Positions 9,553 to 17,590 are shown, counted from the first letter of the stretch. The stretch is DNA of 64,000 nt from Parabacteroides johnsonii DSM 18315 (GCF_025151045.1 NZ_CP102285.1:124001-188000); one strand, 5' to 3'. Translations and numbers: made by a program. Notes: a model not told the origin generated them from the letters alone.

Positions 9553-9642
9553 AGGGTAGAGTCAACAAGCAAGTGCAATTATAGTCATAAAAATGAAATT
9601 CATCCAAAAATCGTCATTATTAAAAGAAAAAATCAATAAAGA

Positions 9643-9674
9643 TTTGCAAACTTTAAAATAATCGTTTACATTTG
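9643..9674 (+). promoter_or_regulatory. Bacteroidetes consensus promoter
   Basis: TTTG at 9643-9646 (-33) and TACATTTG at 9667-9674 (-7), spacing 20 bp: a near-perfect primary sigma promoter. The predicted start is ~9681, so the transcript would contain a 15-codon frame and two hairpins before reaching the gene at 9883. Confidence 0.7.
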
Positions 9675-9694
9675 TGCATATCAAAACCCTAACT

Positions 9695-9742
9695 ATGAAA
9701 AGAAACCGAAACCTTGACAGCAAAAACAAAAAGAATTATTGA
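9695..9742 (+). CDS. Possible 15-residue leader peptide
   Basis: ATG to TGA encodes MKRNRNLDSKNKKNY, rich in Lys and Asn. It begins ~14 nt after the predicted transcription start and ends 3 nt before the first of two hairpins. This is the geometry of a leader peptide in an attenuator, but a 15-codon frame can occur by chance. Confidence 0.3.
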   Translation: MKRNRNLDSKNKKNY

Positions 9743-9744
9743 CC

Positions 9745-9774
9745 AAAGCCAGGCTATGATTAGTAAGGCTTTTT
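9745..9774 (+). terminator. First leader hairpin (terminator-like)
   Basis: AAAGCC (9745-9750) pairs with GGCTTT (9767-9772), followed by TT. It is a weak terminator immediately after the small leader frame. Confidence 0.4.
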
Positions 9775-9776
9775 GT

Positions 9777-9804
9777 ACGGGTGGTATTTATACCACCCGT
9801 TTTT
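9777..9804 (+). terminator. Second leader hairpin, perfect 10-bp stem
   Basis: ACGGGTGGTA / TACCACCCGT with a TTTA loop, followed by TTTTG. It would end a ~120-nt RNA from the promoter at 9643-9674 or act as an attenuator for the gene at 9883. Confidence 0.7.
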
Positions 9805-9882
9805 GTTGCTCCCATTTCTTATTTCTCGATGCAGGATAGTACCAAAGGGAAAAGAAAAATCAACTTAAAAACGACAGAGATT

Positions 9883-10173
9883 ATGAGTACAGTACATCAA
9901 ACAACCCCAAATGGAAGAATGACAGACGATGACATTATGCAACGCGATTCACGGTTCAGGTATATGCTACTTTCCCGGCTTCAATCGGATTGCGAATATT
10001 ACCTCAATTATGGGAACAGACATCCTAAATGCTTATGGGCAGGGAACGAAGAACGGCAAATTGATTTCATGATAAAACTGTATGACAGTTTCAGTGAAGA
10101 CGAAAAACCGGAATGGCTGACGATGGACGAAATTATAGAATATAGCAAAAAGATGATAATAGTTAAAGAATAA
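9883..10173 (+). CDS. Small conserved mobile-element protein
   Basis: 96 aa, charged, no signal peptide or membrane segment. It has the look of small Bacteroidales mobile-element proteins (possibly a large polyvalent protein-associated domain), but I cannot assign a function. ATG 9883 was chosen because it follows AAAGGGAAAAGAAAA and ...GATTATG, the same pre-start pattern seen before the accessory genes at 42.6-44.8 kb. Longer in-frame starts back to 9781 would run into the terminator hairpin. It is the first gene on the element side of ung. Confidence 0.6.
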   Translation: MSTVHQTTPNGRMTDDDIMQRDSRFRYMLLSRLQSDCEYYLNYGNRHPKCLWAGNEERQIDFMIKLYDSFSEDEKPEWLTMDEIIEYSKKMIIVKE

Positions 10174-10304
10174 TACGTCAAAATGTGATTCGGGAACAAA
10201 GGGTTATGTGAGTAAGCACAGCCCTTCCCGAACCACTTCAACAGCCAATCGCTGTAATAATTGACGGTATTGGTCCATCTTCCTGTTTTATAGTCCTGCC
10301 TTTT

Positions 10305-11201
10305 CTAATTTATTATTTCCCTTTTCTTACTCTTTGTAACCAACCAGACCCCGGCGAATACCAGTGCGGCTGCCGTCAATTTCTGCAAGGAAAAGGTATC
10401 CTGCCCGATCGAGACGGCTATCCCGGAGGCCACGATAGGCTGCACGTAGTTGTACATACTGACGGTGGTCGGACGGATATATTTCAATGCCATCGGAATC
10501 AGCAGGAACGAAAGGAACGTGGCTCCGGTGAGCAGATAAAGGAGAGCGCACAACTCCATGCCGTCGAATGTTTCCCGATGGAAAACCGGAACCTCTTGCA
10601 AATGCCGCAGGCAGAACGGCGTCAATGCCAACGCCGAAAAAAGAAACATCCATTTCATGACCGTAACCGGTGAGTAGTGCAATGAGAGCGGCTTGGACAA
10701 TACCAGATAGACGGAGTAGAGCATCTGGTTCAACAACATCAACATATCACCTTTCAGACTGCTTTCACCGTCCATTGCGTGCACGGAACTATACACGAGC
10801 AGCAACCCTCCACCGACACCCAGCAGGACACCTGCCGATTTTTTTGCAGTTATCGGCTCTTTGAGTACAACCGCCGCCAACAACAGTACGAAAATCGGTA
10901 CGGCTGTGGCGATGATCGACGCATCGACGGGTGAAGAACTCCGTAGCCCGGTAACGAACAACCATTGGTTGAACCCCACGCCGCATAAGCCGCAGACGGC
11001 GAGCAGTCCCAAATCTTTCGGGGGAACTCGCTCTCCGGGTACAACAAAAAAGGACACGATCCAGAACATCGCACAAGCGAAAGCAGCACGCATATAGGTA
11101 ATCGCCTCCGGCGGAAAATCCGATGTCAGCAGATACTTGAATACCGGCATACTGACGCCGAACAGGATATTTGCTGTCAATATGAGGACATGTCCTTTCA
11201 T
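10305..11201 (-). CDS. EamA/DMT-family transporter
   Basis: About 298 aa with ten hydrophobic segments in two EamA repeats: the first begins HVLILTANILFGVSMPVFKYLL, the second around KGDMLMLLNQMLYSVYLVLSKPL. Positive residues at the end (VTKSKKREIIN) put the C-terminus in the cytoplasm. DMT exporters move small metabolites or drugs; the substrate is not readable. ATG 11201 was chosen because upstream starts would overlap the nitroreductase. Ten bp separate it from that gene, so they form an operon divergent from the AraC regulator. Confidence 0.85.
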   Translation of the reverse strand: MKGHVLILTANILFGVSMPVFKYLLTSDFPPEAITYMRAAFACAMFWIVSFFVVPGERVPPKDLGLLAVCGLCGVGFNQWLFVTGLRSSSPVDASIIATAVPIFVLLLAAVVLKEPITAKKSAGVLLGVGGGLLLVYSSVHAMDGESSLKGDMLMLLNQMLYSVYLVLSKPLSLHYSPVTVMKWMFLFSALALTPFCLRHLQEVPVFHRETFDGMELCALLYLLTGATFLSFLLIPMALKYIRPTTVSMYNYVQPIVASGIAVSIGQDTFSLQKLTAAALVFAGVWLVTKSKKREIIN

Positions 11202-11211
11202 GCAGCCCATT

Positions 11212-11838
11212 TTACCAGATGCCGGTGTGTATTCTGCTTTCCACATCGATTACCTTCTGCTTGGGCAGGAATGCGTTTTCGGCGGGATAGCCCATTGTCA
11301 GCAGGCAGGTGAACTCGTAGTCTTCGGGAGCGTTCACGATTTGCTTGATTTTCTCCGCTTCGTCAGCCACGGGGATATGGAACACCGTCCCCAGCCCTTC
11401 AGCGGTGGCTGCGAGCAGCATGTTCTCCAAAGCACACCATGCCGAAGCGAAATAGTTGAGCGAGCTTTGCTCCACGGGTTTGAGCAACGGCCATGTCAGT
11501 TGGCGGAAGAAAGGGATAACAAGCAGGCCGCTTTGTATCAACATCCTTTGCTGTTTTGGCAGTGCGTCGGCGAACATCGCCATCTTGTCCTCGTCATCGG
11601 ACTCGTCCACTTCGGCCACCAGCTCTTTGAACGCCGCCATGTTCTTGGCAAGCGGAGCGATTATTTTCGCAATATTCTCGCGCCCACGCACCACGACGAA
11701 CTCCAACTGGCGCAGGTGGTCGTTGGTCGGAGCTTTGAATGCCGCACCGATTACTCTTTTCAAAATCTCGTCGCTTACTTCACGGTCGGAGAAATCACGG
11801 TATGTACGGCGTTTCTCCAATACTTCATAGAAATCCAT
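11212..11838 (-). CDS. Nitroreductase-family oxidoreductase
   Basis: 208 aa. N-terminus FYEVLEKRRTYRDFSDREVS is the FMN-binding Arg-rich motif, with APTNDHLRQLEFVVV (~37-51) for flavin contacts and GLGTVFHIPVAD near the end. The family reduces nitro groups, quinones and enones with NAD(P)H. A -7 box at 11884-11891 faces it. Substrate is unknown; the neighbouring exporter and AraC regulator suggest a response to a toxic aromatic or nitro compound (inference). Confidence 0.85.
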   Translation of the reverse strand: MDFYEVLEKRRTYRDFSDREVSDEILKRVIGAAFKAPTNDHLRQLEFVVVRGRENIAKIIAPLAKNMAAFKELVAEVDESDDEDKMAMFADALPKQQRMLIQSGLLVIPFFRQLTWPLLKPVEQSSLNYFASAWCALENMLLAATAEGLGTVFHIPVADEAEKIKQIVNAPEDYEFTCLLTMGYPAENAFLPKQKVIDVESRIHTGIW

Positions 11839-11883
11839 AATGTAATTCGTTTATTATGTTGGACATATCATTATTTACGTTTG

Positions 11884-11947
11884 CAAAGGTAGTGCGGTTT
11901 GTTGTTTGTTATTTGCTTTATCGTTTCAAATAATTGTTGTATATTTG
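11884..11947. promoter_or_regulatory. Divergent promoters, nitroreductase / AraC
   Basis: TACCTTTG on the minus strand (11884-11891) faces the nitroreductase; TATATTTG on the plus strand (11940-11947) faces the AraC gene, 20 bp before its ATG. The 129-bp spacer is where the AraC protein would be expected to bind. Confidence 0.55.
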
Positions 11948-11967
11948 TAATATTAAATTTTTGTAAG

Positions 11968-12828
11968 ATGGAAGATGTGATAATCCCGTATGAATTGCCG
12001 GACGTGGAAAACCACTCGTTTTTTTTCATAGACCAGCGGATAGACACCCGGCTGGAGGCCAAGTTGCACCAACACGATGCTTGGGAACTCTATTACGTGG
12101 TACACGGACACGGAACCAGAATGGCCGGCGACACCTTACAGACCTTTTCGGAAGGAGACGTGGTACTAATCCCACCCTCAATGCACCATCATTGGGACTA
12201 CGAGCCGTCATCGGCCGACGATAAAGGGTGTGTCCGTTACCTGATGGTGGCTTTCAGCCACTCCCTTGTACAAAAGTGTATCGAGGCGTTTCCCGAACTG
12301 CGGAACAGGCTTGCAGGCATAACTTTTCCGACCGAGGCTCTGATATTCGGGCCGGAAAGCTCCCGGACTATTCGGCAAGCACTTTCGCAGATGAGTGGAA
12401 TGGATGAATTGGGACGCCTATGCACGATGTTCCAGCTCTTGCCGACCGTCTTCACCGCAACAGATTACACGTTTGCCGGTAAGCCGGTACGAATCGAGCG
12501 CGACGTGAGGCGTATGCAGCAGATCTGCACATACGTCATGGCACATTACGTCCACCCGATTTCGCTCGACGATATTGCCGCTGAAGTGGGCATGAACCGT
12601 TCCGCTTTCTGCTCCTATTTCAAGCGGCATAAGGGAATGACGTTCATGCAGTTCGTTATGCAATACCGTTTGAACACTGCCTGCGGCTTGTTGAAGCACT
12701 CGCAGAAATCCGTGTCGGAAATATGCTATCTGGTGGGATTCAGCGATTTGCCCCATTTTATAAGAGTGTTCACAAAAGAAAAAGGAGTGTCGCCGGGTAA
12801 ATACAGAAAAGATAATCTTGCAATTTGA
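11968..12828 (+). CDS. AraC-family transcriptional regulator
   Basis: 286 aa. N-terminal cupin sensor (HQHDAWELYYVVHGHGTRM ~33-51, GDVVLIPPSMHHHWDY ~62-77). C-terminal double helix-turn-helix (ISLDDIAAEVGMNRSAFCSYFKRHKG, then VSEICYLVGFSDLPHFIRVFTKEKGVSPGKYR in consecutive parts). Start set at ATG 11968 from cupin alignment and the -7 box at 11940; upstream in-frame starts lie in the promoter. Divergent from the nitroreductase-EamA pair, which it likely controls. Confidence 0.88.
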   Translation: MEDVIIPYELPDVENHSFFFIDQRIDTRLEAKLHQHDAWELYYVVHGHGTRMAGDTLQTFSEGDVVLIPPSMHHHWDYEPSSADDKGCVRYLMVAFSHSLVQKCIEAFPELRNRLAGITFPTEALIFGPESSRTIRQALSQMSGMDELGRLCTMFQLLPTVFTATDYTFAGKPVRIERDVRRMQQICTYVMAHYVHPISLDDIAAEVGMNRSAFCSYFKRHKGMTFMQFVMQYRLNTACGLLKHSQKSVSEICYLVGFSDLPHFIRVFTKEKGVSPGKYRKDNLAI

Positions 12829-12876
12829 GGAATCATCCGTTTCCCTCCCGTTTACCCGATAGGAATGTGATCATTA

Positions 12877-13227
12877 TTATTCTATGCCATATATCTTTTT
12901 CAGTGTAGGGCGGAACATATTGCCCCAATCTTCAAGTTTACCGATGATGGGGAGCAACGTCCGTCCCATCTCGGTCAGGGAATATTCAGAATGAGGCGGG
13001 AGTTCGGCAAAAATTTTCTTTTCGATAATCCCGTGCATCTCCAGCTCTTTCAGCTGTTGGTTGATGACCCGCGTGTTCGCTTCGGAAAAATGCCTGTGAA
13101 TTTCACTCGGACGTTTCGCCCCGTCTTTCAGCGCGTCTATGATACAGCATTTCCATTTTCCGCCGATGACTTCCATTGTTACCTTGATGCAGCAGTCGAT
13201 ATTGAACGGTATTTTCTTTTCGTACAT
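12877..13227 (-). CDS. HxlR-family regulator (1)
   Basis: 116 aa winged helix. The family hallmarks are present: DCCIKVTMEVIGGKWKCCII, RPSEIHRHFSEANTRVINQQL, then the wing and SLTEMGRTLLPIIGKLEDWG. Two N-terminal cysteines (the adjacent pair near residue 12) are the usual redox or electrophile sensor position. Start at ATG 13227 (MYEKKIPF); eight extra codons are possible upstream. Divergent from the arginase-like operon, with two tandem palindromic sites in between, so it is a probable repressor of that operon responding to reactive compounds (inference from family). Confidence 0.85.
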   Translation of the reverse strand: MYEKKIPFNIDCCIKVTMEVIGGKWKCCIIDALKDGAKRPSEIHRHFSEANTRVINQQLKELEMHGIIEKKIFAELPPHSEYSLTEMGRTLLPIIGKLEDWGNMFRPTLKKIYGIE

Positions 13228-13288
13228 GATCTCGTTTATTATATGGTGCAAAATTAGTCTTTTCCTGCTATAATCTTTTCATGTGTAC

Positions 13289-13326
13289 TGATAAAATTGT
13301 CAGTATATGATAAAATTATCAGTATA
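13289..13326 (+). promoter_or_regulatory. Tandem HxlR operator candidates
   Basis: TGATAAAATTGTCAGTATA (13289-13307) is directly followed by TGATAAAATTATCAGTATA (13308-13326). Each contains a TGATAA...TTrTCA palindrome. They lie between the HxlR gene and the promoter at 13344-13375. A similar TGATAAATTTGTCA precedes the second HxlR gene at 37195. Confidence 0.65.
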
Positions 13327-13343
13327 TGAATAATTCAGCAGTA

Positions 13344-13375
13344 ATTGCATGACTGCAAGCAGTTTGGTAATTTTG
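13344..13375 (+). promoter_or_regulatory. Promoter of arginase-like operon
   Basis: ATTG (13344-13347) and TAATTTTG (13368-13375) with 20-bp spacing; the -7 box is 24 bp before ATG 13399. Confidence 0.6.
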
Positions 13376-13398
13376 CGGCAAAAACAGATACGGTTATT

Positions 13399-14364
13399 AT
13401 GATTATGAGAAAATTATTTGTATTGGGTACGTTATTGGCTATTGGCATGACGGTCCATGCGCAGAAAATTATCAGTAAAAGCAATATGGAAAAACAGTTA
13501 AAGACAATCAGGCTCGTTTATCCACAATGGCAGGGCGGTGACATTGCCCGGTGGATAACGGAAGTGAAAGATCCCGAACAGGCATCGAGAGGATATTATT
13601 TAGGGGCGCAGCTGTTGAACTTCCTTGCACCCGACAGCAGGCAGGAGACATACACCGTTCCGGTGGCCACAGACCTCGTGCAGCGGAAAGTGACGGACGG
13701 GGTTTTGGACAAGGATGCCATCATCGTACAAACAAAGGCTGCTCTGGATATATTGAAGGTGCAGTCACCCGACAGGATTGTCACGTTGGGAGGAGAATGT
13801 TCGGTAAGCGTCGTGCCGTTCACGTATCTTTCAGGAAAATACAAGGATGATGTGGCAATGGTCTGGATCGACGCACACCCGGACATCACTCTGCCCGGCG
13901 ATGTGTACCCGGCCTATCATGCCATGGCGGTAACGGCCTGCATGGGTTTGGGTGACAAGCAAATCGTCTCGGAACTGCCCGCAAGGATAGACCCGTCTAA
14001 AATCCTTTTTATTGGTTTACGCGATTGGGAATGCGACGAAATTAAGGAAAGGCAGAAAGGATACGGTATCAAACATCTGACATCGGAAGACGTGCGAGAG
14101 AACAGCGACGCGATACGGGAATGGTTGAAGTCATGCGGTGCGTCGAAAGTAGTTGTCCATTTCGATATGGATGTACTCGATCCTGCCGAAATAATAGCGG
14201 CAGTCGGTGTTGTTCCCAATGGGATGAAAATTGCGGAAGTGGTGCGTGTGATAAACGACATCGCACAAGAGAAAGAAATTGTGGGTCTGACCGTTGCCGA
14301 ACCGATGCCCCGTACCGCTATCCGTATCAAGGAAATGTTAAACCAACTGCCCTTGCTGAAATGA
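13399..14364 (+). CDS. Exported arginase/agmatinase-family protein
   Basis: About 321 aa. Signal peptide LFVLGTLLAIGMTVHAQ with cleavage after HAQ, so likely periplasmic, unusual for an arginase. Ureohydrolase motifs: GGECSVS (~131), where the first Mn-ligand His of GGxHS is replaced by Cys; WIDAHPDI (~157, DxHxD intact); HFDMDVLDP (~254, DxD intact). Hydrolysis of a guanidino or related C-N bond is expected if metal binding survives. ATG 13399 or 13405 gives the signal peptide. It overlaps the next gene by ATGA and sits under the HxlR regulator. Confidence 0.8.
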   Translation: MIMRKLFVLGTLLAIGMTVHAQKIISKSNMEKQLKTIRLVYPQWQGGDIARWITEVKDPEQASRGYYLGAQLLNFLAPDSRQETYTVPVATDLVQRKVTDGVLDKDAIIVQTKAALDILKVQSPDRIVTLGGECSVSVVPFTYLSGKYKDDVAMVWIDAHPDITLPGDVYPAYHAMAVTACMGLGDKQIVSELPARIDPSKILFIGLRDWECDEIKERQKGYGIKHLTSEDVRENSDAIREWLKSCGASKVVVHFDMDVLDPAEIIAAVGVVPNGMKIAEVVRVINDIAQEKEIVGLTVAEPMPRTAIRIKEMLNQLPLLK

Positions 14365-14924
14365 AAGTGCTTTTGGTAAACGGGAGTCCCCATCAAAAGG
14401 GAGAAACGTATCACGCATTAAGTCTGGTGGAAAAGGCATTGCAGGATAAAGGTGTCGGAACCGAATGGTTCTGGATCGGAAACAGGCCTGTGCGTGGTTG
14501 TATTGACTGCGAAGGGTGCGGTAAAACCTTTCGTTGCGTTTTCTCGGACGATACTTGCAACGATCTGATCGAAGCCATATTGAAAGCAGACGGCGTTATT
14601 ATTGGAAGCCCTGTCTATTTCGCCGCTCCCAACGGTGCTCTATGCGCGTTACTGGATCGTGTATTCTATGCTGCCAGCACACATGGCGGACTGTTCCGGG
14701 GAAAACCCGCCGCTGCCGTGGCAAGTTGTATGCGTTCCGGTGCGAACAATACGGTTGACCGCATTAACAAGTATTTTTCGTTTAGCGAGATGCCCATAGT
14801 CAGCAGCAGTTATTGGAATATGCTCTTCGACAGCCATTCCCCGATGGGAAGAGACGAGAGGGGAAGCAAGACCATGCAGACGTTAGGATATAATATGGCG
14901 GCCATGCTTCAAAGTCTGTCCTGA
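14361..14924 (+). CDS. NAD(P)H-dependent FMN reductase / flavodoxin-fold protein
   Basis: 187 aa. N-terminus KVLLVNGSPHQKGETYHAL is the FMN-phosphate loop of the NADPH-dependent FMN reductase family; ADGVIIGSPVYFAAPNGAL (~76-94) is the second flavin-contact strand. A Cys cluster (RGCIDCEGCGKTFRCVF, ~39-55) resembles the cysteine-rich loop of iron-sulfur flavoproteins. Cytosolic. Start ATG overlaps the arginase stop (ATGA), giving translational coupling. The same HxlR regulator probably controls it. Confidence 0.85.
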   Translation: MKVLLVNGSPHQKGETYHALSLVEKALQDKGVGTEWFWIGNRPVRGCIDCEGCGKTFRCVFSDDTCNDLIEAILKADGVIIGSPVYFAAPNGALCALLDRVFYAASTHGGLFRGKPAAAVASCMRSGANNTVDRINKYFSFSEMPIVSSSYWNMLFDSHSPMGRDERGSKTMQTLGYNMAAMLQSLS

Positions 14925-14950
14925 CTGCATATAGGTCGTCGATTCACATC

Positions 14951-14996
14951 AAAAGTGGAGAAAAACATCAATGGGATGCCTTTCTCCACTTTTTTA
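14951..14996 (+). terminator. Terminator of arginase/FMN reductase operon
   Basis: AAAAGTGGAGAAA (14951-14963) pairs with TTTCTCCACTTTT (14981-14993), followed by TTATT. Strong stem with an 18-nt loop. Confidence 0.8.
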
Positions 14997-15012
14997 TTCT
15001 ATGTCCGTAAGT

Positions 15013-15145
15013 TTAATGTATTTCTTTGTAACGTTTCTTGCAGAAGCACTCCATTTTCTTCAAACTAAATTTGTCGTAAACGAGCAGGTCGCAAATCGCG
15101 CTTCCTTCCGTATCTTTAAACGGAGAATAACTGAATTGCAGTAGG
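15013..15145 (-). other. Possible C-terminal gene remnant
   Basis: A minus-strand open frame without a start codon runs from inside the HU stop region to TAA at 15013, ending in SLKKMECFCKKRYKEIH. It has some coding look but no start and no family I recognise. It may be debris or chance. Confidence 0.2.
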
Positions 15146-15445
15146 TTATAGCTTTTTATCTTTATTGTTTTTGCCATTAACCATATCCGCGAATGCCTTG
15201 GAAGGCTTGAATGCCGGGATAGAGTGAGCCGGGATTACAATGGTCGTATTCTGTGAAATATTTCTGGCTACTTTCTCTGCTCGATGTTTGATGATAAAGC
15301 TGCCGAAGCCTCGTAGGAATACTTCATTCCCTTCAATCATAGCCCCTTTTACGCTTTCCATGAATGCCTCTACTACATTCATTACCACTTCCTTTTCTGC
15401 TCCGGTTTGTTTTGCAATCCGAGCAACAATTTCTGCTTTTGTCAT
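15146..15445 (-). CDS. HU-family DNA-binding protein
   Basis: 99 aa. MTKAEIVARIAKQTG start, then the dimer helices and GNEVFLRGFGSFIIKHRAEKVARN, the beta-arm entry of HU/IHF, followed by PAHSIPAFKPSKAF. Bends and compacts DNA; element-encoded copies often assist recombination or transfer. A short Lys/Asp/Asn tail ends the protein. It is the last gene of the leftward maintenance block, 74 bp after the YolD-like gene. Confidence 0.93.
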   Translation of the reverse strand: MTKAEIVARIAKQTGAEKEVVMNVVEAFMESVKGAMIEGNEVFLRGFGSFIIKHRAEKVARNISQNTTIVIPAHSIPAFKPSKAFADMVNGKNNKDKKL

Positions 15446-15519
15446 ACTTTCAAAATATTTTATGAGGTTTATAAATCCGTTTTAATGATAAATTCATATC
15501 CAATCTTTTTTCGTCATCT

Positions 15520-15936
15520 TCAATCCTCGAAACACTCCCCGTCTATGTCTTTGATGGAACCGATGGGGATAGAGAGACCGGCTGCCATTTCCAATATGCC
15601 TTTATCGGTATCTATTCTTTTGATGATTCCCGTAGCTGTGCGATAGTTGCCTCCGCTTTTTCTGCCGTCCTCTACAAAATAAGTAACGGAGACAGTCGGC
15701 TTTTCTTCCTTTTTCAGAATAAGATAAGTCAGTTTCCTGTTCAGTATTTCAGCTTCGCTTTCAGATAGTTCCTTATCTTCATCTGTCTGTCTTGCAGTCT
15801 CCCGGATAGCGTCTTCATGGCCCGTAAGGGCAGCAAAGGGAGCGAACTGTGCCGTGCGGTTGTACATGGACATCTGCGGGTGTACCTTGGATACGTGGTG
15901 CGGCAAGTCTATGATGTCATCGTATGTAGTTTTCAT
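15520..15936 (-). CDS. YolD-like protein partnered with PolY
   Basis: 138 aa. The core RTAQFAPFAALTGHEDAI (~27-44) is the YolD-like family motif; the rest includes an OB/SH3-like strand set ending PIGSIKDIDGE. YolD-like genes typically sit next to UmuC-type polymerases, and here the start overlaps the polymerase stop by 4 bp. The function of the family in lesion bypass is not well defined; it is probably a regulator or cofactor of the polymerase. Confidence 0.8.
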   Translation of the reverse strand: MKTTYDDIIDLPHHVSKVHPQMSMYNRTAQFAPFAALTGHEDAIRETARQTDEDKELSESEAEILNRKLTYLILKKEEKPTVSVTYFVEDGRKSGGNYRTATGIIKRIDTDKGILEMAAGLSIPIGSIKDIDGECFED

Positions 15937-17447
15937 GCCTTATGTCCTCCTATCTGTTCGTTGCGTTCTTTGGCAGTTGCGCCCTCTTCATAATTCAATC
16001 CTTTCAGGATCGCATTCTTACCGAACTGTTTCTTTATTTTCAACACAGCACTCTGTACCCGACGTTCCTTGTTAAGCCATGCCTTTTTTTCCCTCTGTTC
16101 CTTTTCAATGGCTGCATAGTCCGTAAACAGGTCATATTGTACCGGAACAGAAGTTTGGCCAGCCTTTTGTTCTGATACGATGTGGTTCACGGTGAGGTTG
16201 AGTCGGCGCACCAGCAGACCGGGTTGGACAATCCGGTCAAACAAGCGTGTTGCTGCATCTGTTATCAGTTTCGCGGAAGAAGTCGGCTCGTCGAGGTTTA
16301 TAGAACCGTGGGCATGTTTGGGTACTTGCCGCCCGTAATGATCGGTCGTTGTCTCACCTTTATATCTTGATCGGATGGACGGGTCGGTCAAATTCACGAT
16401 GTCATACCCGACGGATAAGACAAGCTGGTCTGTCACCATGCCCTTGTCGAGCAGGTCGAGCGCCATGCTTTCCGCCATTTCACATACCACTATGCGGGCT
16501 CTGGTAGCCGTGTATGGTTCTTGTAGCACTTGTCCGTTACTGAACGAATTGACTGTGGGCTTGTATGCCTTCACCATTTCCATCGTGCAGGGTTCCCAGC
16601 CCCAAGCATGGTCTATCAGCAGTTCCGCATTTATACCGAACAGGTAATATAACAATTCCTCATTCTTCACGGACTGTCTGGCAATATCACCCATTGTATA
16701 TATCCCGTATTGTTCGAGCTTTCGGGCAATTCCGCTTCCCACGCGCCAAAAATCCGTCAACGGACGATGTTGCCAAAGTTTCCTGCGGTACGACATTTCA
16801 TCGAGCTGTGCAATGCGTACCCCGTCCTCGTCTGCCTGTATATGCTTGGCTTCAATATCCATCGCCACCTTACTCAAATACAAATTCGAACCGATCCCTG
16901 CGGTGGCCGTGATGCCTGTCTGCCGAAATATATCGCGTATGATTCTCTTCGCCAGTTCATGTGCCGACATTTTGAGGGAAGGCAGATAGGAGGTAACGTC
17001 CATGAATGCCTCGTCGATGGAATAGACATGAATGTCTTCCGGAGCCACATATTTCAGGTATATCTGATATATGCGCGTGCTGTACTCTATGTAGAACATC
17101 ATGCGCGGCGGTGCTACGATATAATCTACCGTCCATTCAGGATGTGCTTTGAGTTCTGTGTCCGACACCGATCTTCCGGTTGCTGTTTGCCGGCCTGCCG
17201 CTCTTCTACGCTGTGCATTGACTTCCCGTATCCGCTGTACGACCTCGAACAGCCTTGCACGTCCCGGTATGCCGTATGCTTTCATAGAAGGACTGACAGC
17301 CAAACAAATCGTCTTCTCCGTCCGGCTTTTGTCAGCCACGACAAGGTTCGTGGTGAGCGGGTCAAGTCCCCGTTCCACGCATTCCACAGAAGCATAGAAC
17401 GACTTCAGGTCTATGGCGATGTATGTCCGTCCGTTTTCTATCATCAT
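15933..17447 (-). CDS. Y-family DNA polymerase (UmuC/DinB-like)
   Basis: 504 aa. Palm motifs: YIAIDLKSFYASVECVERG (catalytic Asp in AIDLKSFYAS, residues ~10-19) and YSIDEAFMDVTSYL (~140-153, SIDE with the other carboxylates). VSPSMKAYGIPGR supplies the fingers region, TATAGIGSNLYLSK the thumb entry, and the little-finger domain follows. It copies past DNA lesions with low fidelity. All catalytic carboxylates are present, so it is likely active. The longer spacing and extended C-terminus resemble plasmid/ICE UmuC proteins. Co-transcribed with the YolD-like gene. Confidence 0.93.
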   Translation of the reverse strand: MMIENGRTYIAIDLKSFYASVECVERGLDPLTTNLVVADKSRTEKTICLAVSPSMKAYGIPGRARLFEVVQRIREVNAQRRRAAGRQTATGRSVSDTELKAHPEWTVDYIVAPPRMMFYIEYSTRIYQIYLKYVAPEDIHVYSIDEAFMDVTSYLPSLKMSAHELAKRIIRDIFRQTGITATAGIGSNLYLSKVAMDIEAKHIQADEDGVRIAQLDEMSYRRKLWQHRPLTDFWRVGSGIARKLEQYGIYTMGDIARQSVKNEELLYYLFGINAELLIDHAWGWEPCTMEMVKAYKPTVNSFSNGQVLQEPYTATRARIVVCEMAESMALDLLDKGMVTDQLVLSVGYDIVNLTDPSIRSRYKGETTTDHYGRQVPKHAHGSINLDEPTSSAKLITDAATRLFDRIVQPGLLVRRLNLTVNHIVSEQKAGQTSVPVQYDLFTDYAAIEKEQREKKAWLNKERRVQSAVLKIKKQFGKNAILKGLNYEEGATAKERNEQIGGHKA

Positions 17448-17484
17448 TCCCTTTGTTTACAGTTGGAACGGTGTACAAAACTTG

Positions 17485-17586
17485 CTACTGATCGCGTCGA
17501 TAGTCGCTTTTGCTGAACCCTCCGAACACACCTTTCAGGAGTTTTCCCACTACCCAGAATACGACGATTATTAGTATAACTTCCAT
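17485..17586 (-). CDS. 33-residue membrane peptide
   Basis: ATG 17586 to TAG 17485 encodes MEVILIIVVFWVVGKLLKG then a Gly/Phe and a charged tail (KSDYRRDQ). One hydrophobic helix then a basic end is a credible single-pass small protein. It lies 37 bp upstream of the polymerase start and on the same strand. Too short for homology judgement; could be a toxin-like or regulatory peptide, or spurious. Confidence 0.4.
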   Translation of the reverse strand: MEVILIIVVFWVVGKLLKGVFGGFSKSDYRRDQ

Positions 17587-17590
17587 ACTT

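Noticed and set aside
16710-17516. 268-codon plus-strand frame antisense to the Y-family polymerase
   Set aside because: It lies wholly opposite a gene with intact catalytic motifs; its translation is Cys/His/Arg-rich without a domain.
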